DNA of 64,000 nt, taken from the NCBI GenBank assembly GCA_016787525.1, contig JAEUUP010000086.1, forward strand, positions 24,757-88,756, in the 5' to 3' direction. Positions 45,025 through 54,232 of the stretch are shown in pieces. The position numbers were made by a program, and so were the translations under genes. The stretch comes from Saprospiraceae bacterium (lineage in GTDB: Bacteria > Bacteroidota > Bacteroidia > Chitinophagales > Saprospiraceae). The notes under the pieces are model-generated. The model made no database searches. It saw only the letters and a list, made by a program, of their open reading frames with translations, and was not told the DNA's origin. The first letter of the stretch is position 1; every line of letters starts with the position of its first letter.

Positions 45025-45672
45025 TTAACAAAAACGGTAAACAACGCTCATAATCCAACGTTTCGTATTCAAAACCAAGCCTTTGTAAGTTTTTGTAATA
45101 GTCATTGAGGTTTGGTAATAGTATTTTTCGGAAGGAATAAACCACGCTTGTTCGCCCAGTTTTTCGGCTAAAAACCATTTTTCGATTAAACGGGCTGTTC
45201 GACCATTGCCGTCATTAAAAGGATGAATTTTTAGTAAAAGCAAGTGTATAACAGCAGCATAATAGAATTTTTCGATAGTGCTGAGTTGTTCCGATAATAA
45301 AAACGAGATGTCGTTTATCTGTATGTTTTTAGTCAATAGAGCATGTACTTTTAATAAATTGGTTTCGTTTAAAGGTTTTTTTTTGAGCAAAAGTATAGAC
45401 TTTAAAAAGGTCATCAGTCTTTTTGGTGTAATTGGGTTGAAATTTTACACCCATAAATTTGTGCTTCATATAACTATCTGCTTCGATAGGCTCTCCTTCA
45501 ATTTTTGAAGAATAAACCGAAGCAACCGAAGTATAAAAACTAAAGCTATCATTTGTAAAGCGCGGGTTTCGCCTTTGGGTATAGAACGAGCTAAATCAAA
45601 GTCTATTAAACTTTCAAAATCAGGTAAGTATTTGTCAAAAACAATTTTAAACATAAATTGATTTTTTTGCAA
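45025..45672 (-). pseudogene. Fic-family protein gene broken by two frameshifts
   Basis: Three frames together spell a Fic protein. The N-terminus is MQKNQFMFKIVFDKYLPDF (start 45672). A second frame continues FSFYTSVASVYSSKIEGE and KHKFMGVKFQPNY, to YTFAQKK. The third (45025-45414) carries PLNETNLLKVH and the Fic core HPFNDGNGRTARLIEKW. The first shift lies near 45560-45590. The second sits in a run of nine T's on the plus strand (45376-45384), where losing one base restores the frame. The SIEGE-like inhibitory segment is recognisable. Fic enzymes transfer AMP to proteins. It is broken or, less likely, phase-variable, and it lies opposite to and inside the ilv cluster. Confidence 0.8.
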
Positions 45673-45708
45673 AAAAAAACTTTCTGATAAAAAACATTCT
45701 GTAAAAGC

Positions 45709-46662
45709 ATGGTAATGCAGAAAAAATTGAAAAAAAGGCTTGGGTTAAGTTTAATAAGTCTTTTTGTCTTGCTCAATATAATATCGTTTTTTCATGCTTA
45801 CAAATTCACTCATTTTACAAAGGAACGAGTTGAAAAAATAAGAGATGGACAGAAAATTCCTTTGAGTAAAAAAATAAGCATGTTGCTTTTTGGCATCAAT
45901 AATCCGAGACCACAAAACGGATTCATGCCAGAGCGACCTTTTGAAACTGTGACCATCGAAAGCGATGTCAAATTAGAAGGTTGGTATTTGAAAACCAATG
46001 AGTTAGCTAAAGGAACAGTTGTGTTGTTCCACGGCTATGGCGGTGTCAAATCGTCCTATTTGAAAAATGCTTATCATTATTTGGACTTAGGATACAACGC
46101 TTTACTCGTTGATTTTCGAGGTTCCGGCGGTTCAGAGGGTTTGGAAACGACAATAGGCTATCACGAAGGCGATGATGTCAAAGCAGCTTTTGATTTTTTA
46201 CAAAAAAAAGGTGAAAAAAATATCATATTGAATGGTAGTTCGATGGGGGCAGCAGCTATTTTATGCGCCATGAACACTCATCATTTGACACCTAAAGCCC
46301 TTGTTTTGCAATGTCCGTTCGGTACAATGTACGATGCTGTAAGTGGTCGTTTTCGAGGTTTAGGCGTGCCAAGTGTGCCTTTTGCTCATTTTTTGATGTT
46401 TTGGGGTGGTGTTCAAAATGGTTTTTGGGCATTTGACCACAATCCCGAAGAGTACGCTCAATCAGTGCAATGCCCGACTCTTTTGATGTGGGGCGAAAAA
46501 GATGACAGAGTGACAAAGCGTGAAACGCAAGCTATTTTTGCTCACCTTAAAGGGCAAAAGGTATTAAAAATTTTTGCCGATGCAGGGCACGAAAATTACG
46601 CCTTTCGATTTGGCGATGAGTGGAAACAAAGTGTCAATCAATTTTTAGAGACTACAAAATAA
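45709..46662 (+). CDS. Alpha/beta hydrolase, membrane-anchored
   Basis: 317 aa. An N-terminal membrane anchor (LGLSLISLFVLLNIISFF) is followed by the hydrolase domain: VLFHGYGGVKSSYL (oxyanion His-Gly), DFRGSGGSEG, nucleophile LNGSSMGAAA (near residue 176), Asp in LMWGEKDDRVTK and His in DAGHENYAF. The catalytic triad is complete. Substrate unknown. It lies between ilvN and ilvC; an amino-acid pathway role has no support beyond position. The TAA stop is directly followed by an iterated-motif copy. Either ATG (MVM) may be used. Confidence 0.75.
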   Translation: MVMQKKLKKRLGLSLISLFVLLNIISFFHAYKFTHFTKERVEKIRDGQKIPLSKKISMLLFGINNPRPQNGFMPERPFETVTIESDVKLEGWYLKTNELAKGTVVLFHGYGGVKSSYLKNAYHYLDLGYNALLVDFRGSGGSEGLETTIGYHEGDDVKAAFDFLQKKGEKNIILNGSSMGAAAILCAMNTHHLTPKALVLQCPFGTMYDAVSGRFRGLGVPSVPFAHFLMFWGGVQNGFWAFDHNPEEYAQSVQCPTLLMWGEKDDRVTKRETQAIFAHLKGQKVLKIFADAGHENYAFRFGDEWKQSVNQFLETTK

Positions 46663-46698
46663 CCCCTCAGTAAAATGCTCAATTCAAGCAAATAATGT

Positions 46699-46706
46699 TA
46701 ATTTTG
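46699..46706 (+). promoter_or_regulatory. TAATTTTG -7-like box upstream of ilvC
   Basis: It lies about 70 bases before the ilvC ATG and suggests a separate promoter for ilvC after the interruption by the fic remnant and hydrolase gene. Confidence 0.35.
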
Positions 46707-46778
46707 CGCCGCAAAAAGCAAAATAATAGAACGAAAAATCGGATTTTTTATAAAAAAACTATAAATCAATAAATTATC

Positions 46779-47849
46779 ATGGCAAAATTAAATTTCGGCG
46801 GAACTATTGAGAACGTCGTTACGCGCGAAGAATTTCCATTGGAACGTGCGCAAGAGGTATTGGCAAACGAAACCATCGCCATCATCGGTTATGGCGTACA
46901 AGGTCCGGGTCAGGCATTGAATATGCGCGATAATGGTTTGAACGTCATCGTTGGTCAACGTTCACCTTCTAAATCTTGGGACAAAGCTATTGCAGACGGT
47001 TTCACACCCGGTGTTGACCTTTTCAGCATCGAAGAAGCCTGCGAAAAAGGTACAATCATCATGTATTTGTTGTCAGATGCAGCTCAAATTGCGACTTGGC
47101 CTGTTATCAAACCTTATTTGACAGCTGGTAAAGCTTTGTATTTCTCTCATGGTTTTGGTATCACTTACAAAGAGCGTACAGGCATCATCCCACCTGCTGA
47201 TGTTGACGTTATCTTGACTGCACCAAAAGGTTCTGGTACGTCTTTGCGTCGTATGTTCGTCGCAGGTCGTGGTTTGAACTCGTCTTATGCGATTTTCCAA
47301 GATGCGACAGGTCGTGCTTTTGACCGCACTATTGCTTTGGGTATCGGCATCGGTTCGGGCTATTTGTTCGAGACAAACTTCCAAAAAGAAGTTTACTCCG
47401 ACTTGACAGGCGAGCGTGGTACATTGATGGGTTGTATTCAAGGTATTTTTGCAGCACAATACGACGAATTGCGCCAACGCGGACACTCTCCATCTGAAGC
47501 ATTCAACGAAACAGTTGAGGAATTGACTCAATCTTTGATGCCTTTGGTCGCTGAAAATGGCATGGATTGGATGTACGCTAACTGCTCAACTACTGCTCAA
47601 CGTGGTGCATTGGATTGGTGGAAAAAATTCCGCGATGCAACAGCTCCTGTTTTCAAAGAATTGTACGACGAAGTAGCAGCTGGCAACGAAGCACAACGTT
47701 CAATTGACTCAAACTCACAACCAGACTACCGCGAAAAACTCGAAGCTGAATTGGCTGAGTTGCGTGAGTCTGAAATGTGGCAAGCAGGCAAAACAGTACG
47801 TTCATTACGTCCTGAAAACCAACCTTCTGCGGTTGAGCCAGCACTTTAA
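46779..47849 (+). CDS. ilvC: Ketol-acid reductoisomerase
   Basis: 356 aa, class I length. It converts acetolactate and acetohydroxybutyrate with NADPH and Mg2+. It carries the Rossmann motif IIGYGVQGPGQALNMRDNG and the basic NADPH loop VGQRSPSKSWDK. HGFGITYKE, APKGSGTSLRRMF, and the metal/active-site SDLTGERGTLMG and helix domain residues are in order. Gly-x-Gly-x-x-Gly is intact. Terminator at 47880. Contains no iterated motif; a copy follows 13 bases after the stop. Confidence 0.95.
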   Translation: MAKLNFGGTIENVVTREEFPLERAQEVLANETIAIIGYGVQGPGQALNMRDNGLNVIVGQRSPSKSWDKAIADGFTPGVDLFSIEEACEKGTIIMYLLSDAAQIATWPVIKPYLTAGKALYFSHGFGITYKERTGIIPPADVDVILTAPKGSGTSLRRMFVAGRGLNSSYAIFQDATGRAFDRTIALGIGIGSGYLFETNFQKEVYSDLTGERGTLMGCIQGIFAAQYDELRQRGHSPSEAFNETVEELTQSLMPLVAENGMDWMYANCSTTAQRGALDWWKKFRDATAPVFKELYDEVAAGNEAQRSIDSNSQPDYREKLEAELAELRESEMWQAGKTVRSLRPENQPSAVEPAL

Positions 47850-47879
47850 TAGAGCAAATCCACCCCTCAGTAAAATATC

Positions 47880-47912
47880 AAAGTCGGTAAAGTGTAACGC
47901 TTTACCGACTTT
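47880..47912 (+). terminator. Terminator of ilvC
   Basis: Arms AAAGTCGGTAAAG and CTTTACCGACTTT are followed by seven T's. It overlaps the region before the end of rlmH on the other strand. Confidence 0.9.
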
Positions 47913-47914
47913 TT

Positions 47915-48388
47915 TTATCCTTCATTGTGGTATTTTTCGCCCTTGATGATTGTAAATGCTCGGTACAATTGCTCTACAAAAAACAAACGAATCATCTGAT
48001 GCGAAAAGGTCATTTTTGACAATGATAATTTTTGATTCGCTCTTGCATAGACGGCTTCAGAAAAACCATAAGCTCCGCCAATTTGAAAAACCATTCGTTT
48101 GGTTGCATTAACTTGTTGATTATCAATAAATTTTGAAAAATCAACCGAAGTTTGTTGCTTGCCATTTTCATCCAACAAAATCAAAAAATCTTCTTTATTC
48201 AGTTTGTTCAAAATCGATTCACCTTCTTTGATTTTCAGAGCCTCGCTACTGAGGGGGGGATTTTTGACATCTGGAATCACGACCAATTCAAAATTTGTAT
48301 AGTGTTTCAGCCGTTTTTCATACAGACCGATGCCTTCGTCGAGGTATTTGAAAGTCGTTTTGCCAATGACCCAGAGTTCTATTTTCAT
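47915..48388 (-). CDS. rlmH: 23S rRNA pseudouridine-1915 N3-methyltransferase RlmH
   Basis: 157 aa. A small SPOUT methyltransferase acting on the assembled 70S ribosome, at Psi1915 in helix 69. Seen: MKIELWVIGKTT, the SAM-knot motifs FQIGGAYGFSEAVY and KLSLSKMTFSHQMIRLFFVEQLYRAF, and a C-terminal YHNEG, which is near-invariant YH in the family. Overlaps maf by 4 bp, so translationally coupled. Iterated motif at 48247 (PPLSSE), with a 7-G run. Confidence 0.95.
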   Translation of the reverse strand: MKIELWVIGKTTFKYLDEGIGLYEKRLKHYTNFELVVIPDVKNPPLSSEALKIKEGESILNKLNKEDFLILLDENGKQQTSVDFSKFIDNQQVNATKRMVFQIGGAYGFSEAVYARANQKLSLSKMTFSHQMIRLFFVEQLYRAFTIIKGEKYHNEG

Positions 48389-48960
48389 ACAAATTTCTTC
48401 AAGTGTTTAAAAATCTTGTTTGTTGGCAAACCCATGATGTTTTCGTAGCTGCCTTCGATGCGTCGAATTTTGCAATGTCCAATCCAATCTTGCACCGCAT
48501 ACGAACCTGCTTTGTCGAAAGGTTGATAGTTTTCGATGTAAAAATCAATTTCTGCATCGCTCAATTCATCAAAATACACCTTGGCTGTATCCGAAAATAC
48601 GACTTTCCGTTTTTTAGAAATCATGCAAACGCCAGTGATGACTCGGTGCATTCTGCCCGATAAATTGCGCAAAATACGTTGTGCATCGGCTTTGTCTTCG
48701 GGTTTATTGTAAATCGTGCCGTCCAGTACCACAGTCGTGTCCGCAGCAATGATAAGTAATTCATTATCAAGCCATTGTCGTGCAAATTCAGCTTTTTTTT
48801 CTGCCAAAAAAGCTGCTACTTTTTCGACCTGATACTGAGGGGGTATGCTTTCGTCCACATCCGTTGGTTTCACGGTGATATTTGTAAAACCCGACTCACG
48901 CAGGAGTTGGCTGCGGCGAGGCGACTGAGAGGCTAAGATGATTTTAATATCTAAATTCAT
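48385..48960 (-). CDS. maf: Maf-family nucleoside triphosphate pyrophosphatase
   Basis: 191 aa. ILASQSPRRSQLLRESGF is the family start, followed by DVDESIP and AADTTVV with the catalytic Asp/Thr. SGRMHRVITGVCM and YAVQDWIGHCKIRRIEGSYENIMGLP complete the signature. It hydrolyses non-canonical or methylated dNTPs (dTTP/UTP type when the motif is IQ/VQD-W), limiting their use in DNA, and delays septation when abundant. First gene of the maf-rlmH pair. Iterated motif at 48833 (IPPQY). Confidence 0.9.
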   Translation of the reverse strand: MNLDIKIILASQSPRRSQLLRESGFTNITVKPTDVDESIPPQYQVEKVAAFLAEKKAEFARQWLDNELLIIAADTTVVLDGTIYNKPEDKADAQRILRNLSGRMHRVITGVCMISKKRKVVFSDTAKVYFDELSDAEIDFYIENYQPFDKAGSYAVQDWIGHCKIRRIEGSYENIMGLPTNKIFKHLKKFV

Positions 48961-49168
48961 AGTTCAAAAAAGCTCATTTTTGCCACAAAGCTAATTTCAT
49001 TGCCCTAAAGTTTTATTTCTAAATTGAAAGGCAATAATGAATTATTGTTTGAAGAAAAGCAACCAAGAGGTGTTATTTATGTATAAAGTTTTCAGAAACA
49101 ATGTATTGTGGCAACATGATAAATTGGTAAAAGTTTGAGAGGGCTTATAAAATAACTTTCTGAACAGC

Positions 49169-49176
49169 TATCTTTG
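49169..49176 (+). promoter_or_regulatory. TATCTTTG -7 box for the MBL hydrolase gene
   Basis: It lies 16 bases before ATG 49193, giving a very short leader. It matches TAnnTTTG; no consensus -33 was found. It may serve purB too. Confidence 0.45.
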
Positions 49177-49192
49177 CGGCAAAAATGAAAAG

Positions 49193-50086
49193 ATGAAACC
49201 AATTATCCAAACACTCGACTTAAATTTCCAAGGTCACTCAGAAACAGTTGCTGCATTTTTAGTTGTATCGAATGACGAAGTAGCTCTTGTGGAAACGGGG
49301 CCACACTCCACTTTCGAGACCTTGAAAACGGCTTGCCAAGCAGCAGGTCATCCACTCGAAACCATTAAAAAAGTATTTTTGAGCCATATTCACTTCGACC
49401 ATGCGGGTGCAGCTTGGACTTTAGCAGCGATGGGTGCAACCATTTATGTGCATCCTTTTGGTGAAAAACATTTGATTGACCCATCAAAACTCTACAATTC
49501 GGCTCGCCAGATTTATAAAGATGAAATGGATACTTTGTGGGGAAAAATGGAAGGCATCGCGCCCGAACGCCTTCATGCTACCCAACATGGCGAAAAAATA
49601 CCTTTGGGCAATTCAGAAATGATTGCATGGCACACGCCTGGACATGCTGTACACCACATTGCCTGGCAGTTTGAACAAGACCTTTTTGTGGGTGATGTAG
49701 GCGGTTGTAAAATCGGAACGGGTATCGTCGTGCCGCCTTGTCCACCGCCAGATGTTGATGTAGAGGCTTGGGTTGAGTCCATTCTTCTGATGAAAAATTT
49801 GCCTGTCAAACGACTACACCTGACACATTTTGGGCAAGTGACACAAATCAAAAAACATCTCAACCAATTAGAACGCCGCTTGAAACGTTGGGCAAATTGG
49901 ATGAAACCCCGTTATGAGAAAGGGCTGACAGCAAATGAAATAACCCCTCAGTTTCAAGCCTTTACAGATAGAGAATTGACACGTTACGGCATCGTTGGCG
50001 AACATAAAGCACAATATGATTCGGCGAATCCAGCTTGGATGTCGGTAATGGGCTTGATGCGTTATTGGCATAAAAAGAAAATCTGA
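49193..50086 (+). CDS. MBL-fold metallo-hydrolase
   Basis: 297 aa. The metal motif LSHIHFDHAGAAW (HxHxDH) and later HTPGHAVHH, GDVGGCK and HLTHFG supply the ligands of a two-metal metallo-beta-lactamase site. An upstream ATG (49184) runs straight into a stop, so ATG 49193 is the start. C-terminal helices (KRLHLTHFGQVTQIKKHL...) follow. No signal peptide. It may be a hydroxyacylglutathione hydrolase-like or other thioesterase; substrate unknown. purB begins 26 bp downstream. Iterated motif at 49944 (TPQF, a CAGTTT variant). Confidence 0.8.
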   Translation: MKPIIQTLDLNFQGHSETVAAFLVVSNDEVALVETGPHSTFETLKTACQAAGHPLETIKKVFLSHIHFDHAGAAWTLAAMGATIYVHPFGEKHLIDPSKLYNSARQIYKDEMDTLWGKMEGIAPERLHATQHGEKIPLGNSEMIAWHTPGHAVHHIAWQFEQDLFVGDVGGCKIGTGIVVPPCPPPDVDVEAWVESILLMKNLPVKRLHLTHFGQVTQIKKHLNQLERRLKRWANWMKPRYEKGLTANEITPQFQAFTDRELTRYGIVGEHKAQYDSANPAWMSVMGLMRYWHKKKI

Positions 50087-50112
50087 AATATTTCTAAAAA
50101 GAAAAAAATATT

Positions 50113-51450
50113 ATGTTAGAAGCCATTTCACCTATTGACGGACGGTATGCTCGTCAGACCAAAGAATTATCAAACTATTTTTCGGAGTTTGCTTTGATTC
50201 GCTATCGCGTATTCGTTGAAATTCAATACTTTATAGCTTTGGCGAATTTTCCGTTACCACAATTAGAAGGATTTGAAGAAGATAAAATCGAAGCGTTAGA
50301 TAAGATTTTTGAATCATTCAGCTTGGAAGACGCACAAGCCATCAAAGACATCGAAAAGGTCACAAATCATGATGTCAAAGCAGTTGAATATTTTTTGAGA
50401 GATAAATTTGATGCTTTGGGTCTCGAAAAATATAAAGAATTTATCCATTTTGGCTTGACTTCGCAAGATGTGAACAATACAGCGACCCCCCTCAGTATCA
50501 AACATGCTGTGGAGCGCATTTATTTGCCGATGATTCAAAAAATTAGAAATGAATTGAATATCAAAGCTCAAGAATGGCGCGATATTGCTTTGCTTGCACG
50601 CACTCATGGGCAACCTGCCAGTCCGACAACACTCGGTAAAGAAATTCGCGTTTTCGTTGAACGAATTGATAATCAACTTGTTTTATTTAAGCAAATACCT
50701 CTTAGTGCCAAATTTGGCGGCGCAACAGGCAATTTCAATGCGCATACAGTCGCTTATCCACTCATTGACTGGCGTGTTTTTGCGGATGATTTTGTGAAAG
50801 AATATTTAGGGCTGGAACGCCAACAAGCGACGACTCAAATTGAGCATTATGACAATATGGCTGCTTTGTTTCAAGCTATGAGTCGTATCAACACAATTTT
50901 AATTGATTTGTGCCGCGATATTTGGTCATACGTCTCAGTTGATTATTTCAAACAAAAAACCAAGGCGGGCGAAGTTGGTTCATCGGCTATGCCACACAAA
51001 GTGAATCCTATTGATTTTGAAAATGCAGAAGGAAATTTAGGTCTTGCCAATGCTATTTTTGAACACTTGGCAGCGAAATTGCCCGTTTCACGTTTGCAAA
51101 GGGACTTGACAGATTCTACTGTTTTGCGTAATATCGGTGTACCAATTTCACATACACATATTGCTTTTACGTCAATACTGAGGGGTCTCGACAAGTTACT
51201 CTTGAATGAACAAAAACTCTACGATGATTTAGAAGCCAATTGGATGATTGTTGCAGAAGGTATTCAGACAATTTTAAGACGTGAAAATTACCCTCATCCT
51301 TACGAAGCACTCAAACAACTGACCAGAGGAAAAACGGCTATCGGGAAAAAAGATATGGTTGATTTTATTGACACTTTAGATGTCAACGAAGATGTAAAAG
51401 AAGAGTTGCGTACCTTATCACCACATACATATATTGGAGTTAAACTATAA
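50113..51450 (+). CDS. purB: Adenylosuccinate lyase
   Basis: 445 aa. It cleaves adenylosuccinate and SAICAR in purine synthesis. ISPIDGRYARQTKEL is the typical start; LTSQDVNNTA, ARTHGQPASPTTLGKE (catalytic His) and the fumarase-superfamily signature GSSAMPHKVNPIDFENAEGN (catalytic Ser loop) are all present. Full length. Follows the MBL gene closely; an operon is likely. Two iterated-motif copies (ATPLS at 50486, SILRG at 51176). Confidence 0.95.
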   Translation: MLEAISPIDGRYARQTKELSNYFSEFALIRYRVFVEIQYFIALANFPLPQLEGFEEDKIEALDKIFESFSLEDAQAIKDIEKVTNHDVKAVEYFLRDKFDALGLEKYKEFIHFGLTSQDVNNTATPLSIKHAVERIYLPMIQKIRNELNIKAQEWRDIALLARTHGQPASPTTLGKEIRVFVERIDNQLVLFKQIPLSAKFGGATGNFNAHTVAYPLIDWRVFADDFVKEYLGLERQQATTQIEHYDNMAALFQAMSRINTILIDLCRDIWSYVSVDYFKQKTKAGEVGSSAMPHKVNPIDFENAEGNLGLANAIFEHLAAKLPVSRLQRDLTDSTVLRNIGVPISHTHIAFTSILRGLDKLLLNEQKLYDDLEANWMIVAEGIQTILRRENYPHPYEALKQLTRGKTAIGKKDMVDFIDTLDVNEDVKEELRTLSPHTYIGVKL

Positions 51451-51626
51451 ATAAACGATTAATTAACATTTTACTTTCGCTACAATTCAAATATTTGTTG
51501 TTTCTTTGCCAGTGCCATTCACTTGTTTTTAATTCAACTTTAAATGATTGGTTGTGCTTCGTTTGAACTTACTTTTACAGATAGAAATCACATTTTTTCA
51601 TTGAAAATCATTAAATCCTAACGTTT

Positions 51627-52892
51627 ATGAAAAAGTTATTTACACTTTGTTCTTTATTATTTTTAGTATTTAGCTCAACAAATGCTCAGTTATTGAGTGA
51701 AAACTTCAACTTTACAGGCGCACTAACGTCAAATGGTTGGACAGCACATAGTGCTGGGGGTACAAACACAATCAATACAAGTGCATCAGGTCTTTCCTAC
51801 ACAGGGTATGCTAATTCAGGTATTGGCAACGCCGCTGATTTGGTTGCAAGCGGCGAAGATATTAATAAATCACTTTCATCCTCAGTAACTACTGGCAGTG
51901 TCTATCTTTCTTTTTTAATCCAAGTCAAAACTGTTACAACTACCACTGGTAATTATGTTATTGGCTTGTATGAGTCAGCAACTGTATTTCCATTGCGTAT
52001 CTTTGTCAAAAGTGATGGCGCGTCAGGTTGCAATTTTGGTGTAAGTCGTGGGAGTTCGGCTGCTACATACGCTGCTACAAGCTACTCCTTAAACACCACT
52101 TATCTTATTACAGCTAAATACACCTATGATGCCAGTGCTACACTCAACGATATAGTAAGTATCTACATTCATCCCGTAGGTGGTGCAACTTTAACGGAGC
52201 CTTCGTCTTATTCAGCTACTAATGCAGGAGCAGGTACGGGTGCTGATGCCAGTGCAGCAGGAATGGGTGCTGTTTATTTACGCCAAGGTACTGCTGCTGA
52301 TGCTATAACTGTAACAATTGATGGTATTCGCGTAGCAACTGATTGGGGTACTGCTATCCCTGTCGAACTCGTCTCTTTCAAAGCTCAAAAGCAAAATCAA
52401 ACAACTAAATTGGAGTGGCAAACAGCGACAGAGTTGAATAACAACTACTATGACATCGAACGTAGTATGGATGGTAAAGCATTTGAAAAAATTGGCGACA
52501 TTTCTGGTTATGGCAACAGTTCGCTCATGCGCACTTATTCTTTTGTAGATGAAAAACCGAATAATGGTATCAACTACTACCGTTTGCGCCAAGTGGATTT
52601 CGACGGCACTGCAACTTTGTCGAAAACAGTTTCTGTTGATTTCAGCAAAAACTTAGATGTTAAAGTGTATCCAAATATTGTCAAAGAACAGCTCACTTTT
52701 GAAATCAATGGCGATGGCAGTGCAGCAGATTTATCAATTGTCAACATGCTAGGTCAAGTTGTAAAGCAACAAAATCTCAAAAGTACTGAGGGGGTTATCT
52801 CTTTGAATGTCAACAACTTAGCTAATGGACAATACATCCTCAAAGTGACTACAAAATCAGGTCAAATGTCACAACGTTTTGAAAAACAATAA
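51627..52892 (+). CDS. Secreted protein with T9SS sorting domain
   Basis: 421 aa. Signal peptide MKKLFTLCSLLFLVFSSTNAQ. Residues about 25-240 form a jelly-roll/concanavalin-like domain rich in Ser, Thr, Ala and Tyr, found in Bacteroidota surface proteins. A stretch VELVSFKAQKQNQTTKLEWQ begins the common FN3-like pre-domain, and the T9SS domain ends GQYILKVTTKSGQMSQRFEKQ. Cargo role unknown; probably adhesive. It has its own terminator. Iterated motif at 52784 (STEGV). Confidence 0.75.
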   Translation: MKKLFTLCSLLFLVFSSTNAQLLSENFNFTGALTSNGWTAHSAGGTNTINTSASGLSYTGYANSGIGNAADLVASGEDINKSLSSSVTTGSVYLSFLIQVKTVTTTTGNYVIGLYESATVFPLRIFVKSDGASGCNFGVSRGSSAATYAATSYSLNTTYLITAKYTYDASATLNDIVSIYIHPVGGATLTEPSSYSATNAGAGTGADASAAGMGAVYLRQGTAADAITVTIDGIRVATDWGTAIPVELVSFKAQKQNQTTKLEWQTATELNNNYYDIERSMDGKAFEKIGDISGYGNSSLMRTYSFVDEKPNNGINYYRLRQVDFDGTATLSKTVSVDFSKNLDVKVYPNIVKEQLTFEINGDGSAADLSIVNMLGQVVKQQNLKSTEGVISLNVNNLANGQYILKVTTKSGQMSQRFEKQ

Positions 52893-52922
52893 TTTTACGT
52901 TTCTCATATTTTCGTAAAAACT

Positions 52923-52959
52923 AAAGACTCATAGAGCCAAACAGCTTTATGAGTCTTTT
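52923..52959 (+). terminator. Terminator of the T9SS protein gene
   Basis: AAAGACTCATA pairs with TATGAGTCTTT, followed by T's, 30 bases after the stop codon. Confidence 0.85.
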
Positions 52960-52972
52960 TTGTGACCAATAG

Positions 52973-53000
52973 TTTGGAATCTCAAATTTTCCTACATTTG
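52973..53000 (+). promoter_or_regulatory. Promoter TTTG-N16-TACATTTG for the beta-helix gene
   Basis: TTTG at 52973 and TACATTTG at 52993-53000, 37 bases before ATG 53037. The spacing is a little short of the consensus 19-21. Confidence 0.5.
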
Positions 53001-53036
53001 ACTTTTCATTTCATTTAAAAACGAACCAATCGCATC

Positions 53037-54218
53037 ATGTTAAAAATCAAGCTCTTCGCACTTCTGACGCTCATTTCTTCTCTCGCTTTTGGACAAGCTG
53101 ATATTGAGAAAAAAATTCAAACCCAAATGATAATGGCTAAAGATGGCTCTACCATTGATATTACTGAGGGGTCATTTAGCATAACAAAAAGCCTTTCGAT
53201 TGAAGGCAAAAAAAACATCACGATTCGCGGCAAAGGTATGGATAAAACCATATTAAGCTTTAAAAATCAAGTAGCAGGTGCAGAAGGAATCCGTGTGACA
53301 GACTGCGAAAATATCACTATTGAGGATATGACTGTACAAGATTCTAAGGGTGATTTGATTAAAACCTTGCATGTCAAGGGTATCACCTTCCGCCGTGTCA
53401 AAGCAGAATGGACAGGAACACCTAAAAAAACAAATGGTGCTTACGCTTTGTATCCTGTGCAATGCGAGAATGTACTGATTGAGGGTTGTACGGCACGAGG
53501 TGCGAGTGATGCAGGGATTTATGTAGGACAATCAAAGCAAATTGTGGTCAAAAACTGCTTGGCAACAGAAAATGTCGCTGGCATTGAAATTGAAAATTCG
53601 CTTCATGCCGAAGTTTTTGACAATGTGGCTCAAGGCAATGTAGGGGGTATTTTGGTATTCGATTTGCCAGATTTGGTTCTAAAAAGAGGTGGTTATGTGA
53701 AAGTATATCGCAATAAAATTATTGAAAACAATCTGTCCAATTTTGCGCCCAAAGGCAATATTGTTGCAAAAGTACCAAAAGGAACAGGCGTACTTATTTT
53801 AGCGACAAATAATGTCGAAGTATTTGATAATCAAATCATTAATAACCGTTCTTGTGGTATGGGCATCATCAGTTACTATATGACCGAAAACCCCATCAAG
53901 GATAAGGATTACTACCCCTACCCGACTGCTATTTATGTACACGACAATACGTTTGAACGTCGCCACGAACGCGCTACAGGCGAGGGTCGTTTTGGTCAAA
54001 TTTTCCGTTTCAAATTGCGTTTTGGTAAAAATGTGCCGCACATTTTGTACGATGGTATCGTTGATCCAAAAACCAAAGATGCTTCTGGCAAAATAAAACC
54101 AGAGAGTCGCGTTTGTATAAAAAACAACAAAAATCAAACGGTTGCCAATATGGATGCCAAAAATGATTTTAAAAATATATCGAAAGACCCCTCAGTATTT
54201 GATTGTGAATTGAAGTAA
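53037..54218 (+). CDS. Secreted right-handed parallel beta-helix protein
   Basis: 393 aa with a signal peptide ending LAFGQ. The bulk is a pectate-lyase/NosD-like beta-helix: repeated rungs such as NITIRGKGMDKTILSF, NITIEDMTVQDSKG, QIVVKNCLATENVAGIEIEN and NVEVFDNQIINNRSCG. No catalytic Asp/Lys set could be fixed. It may bind or process polysaccharide, or be a parallel beta-helix protein of the Bacteroidota 'DUF1565-like' kind. Periplasmic or surface. A VOC gene follows after 14 bp, likely in one operon. Iterated motif at 53162 (ITEG) and 54188 (DPSV). Confidence 0.75.
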   Translation: MLKIKLFALLTLISSLAFGQADIEKKIQTQMIMAKDGSTIDITEGSFSITKSLSIEGKKNITIRGKGMDKTILSFKNQVAGAEGIRVTDCENITIEDMTVQDSKGDLIKTLHVKGITFRRVKAEWTGTPKKTNGAYALYPVQCENVLIEGCTARGASDAGIYVGQSKQIVVKNCLATENVAGIEIENSLHAEVFDNVAQGNVGGILVFDLPDLVLKRGGYVKVYRNKIIENNLSNFAPKGNIVAKVPKGTGVLILATNNVEVFDNQIINNRSCGMGIISYYMTENPIKDKDYYPYPTAIYVHDNTFERRHERATGEGRFGQIFRFKLRFGKNVPHILYDGIVDPKTKDASGKIKPESRVCIKNNKNQTVANMDAKNDFKNISKDPSVFDCELK

Positions 54219-54232
54219 AAATACACCCAATA

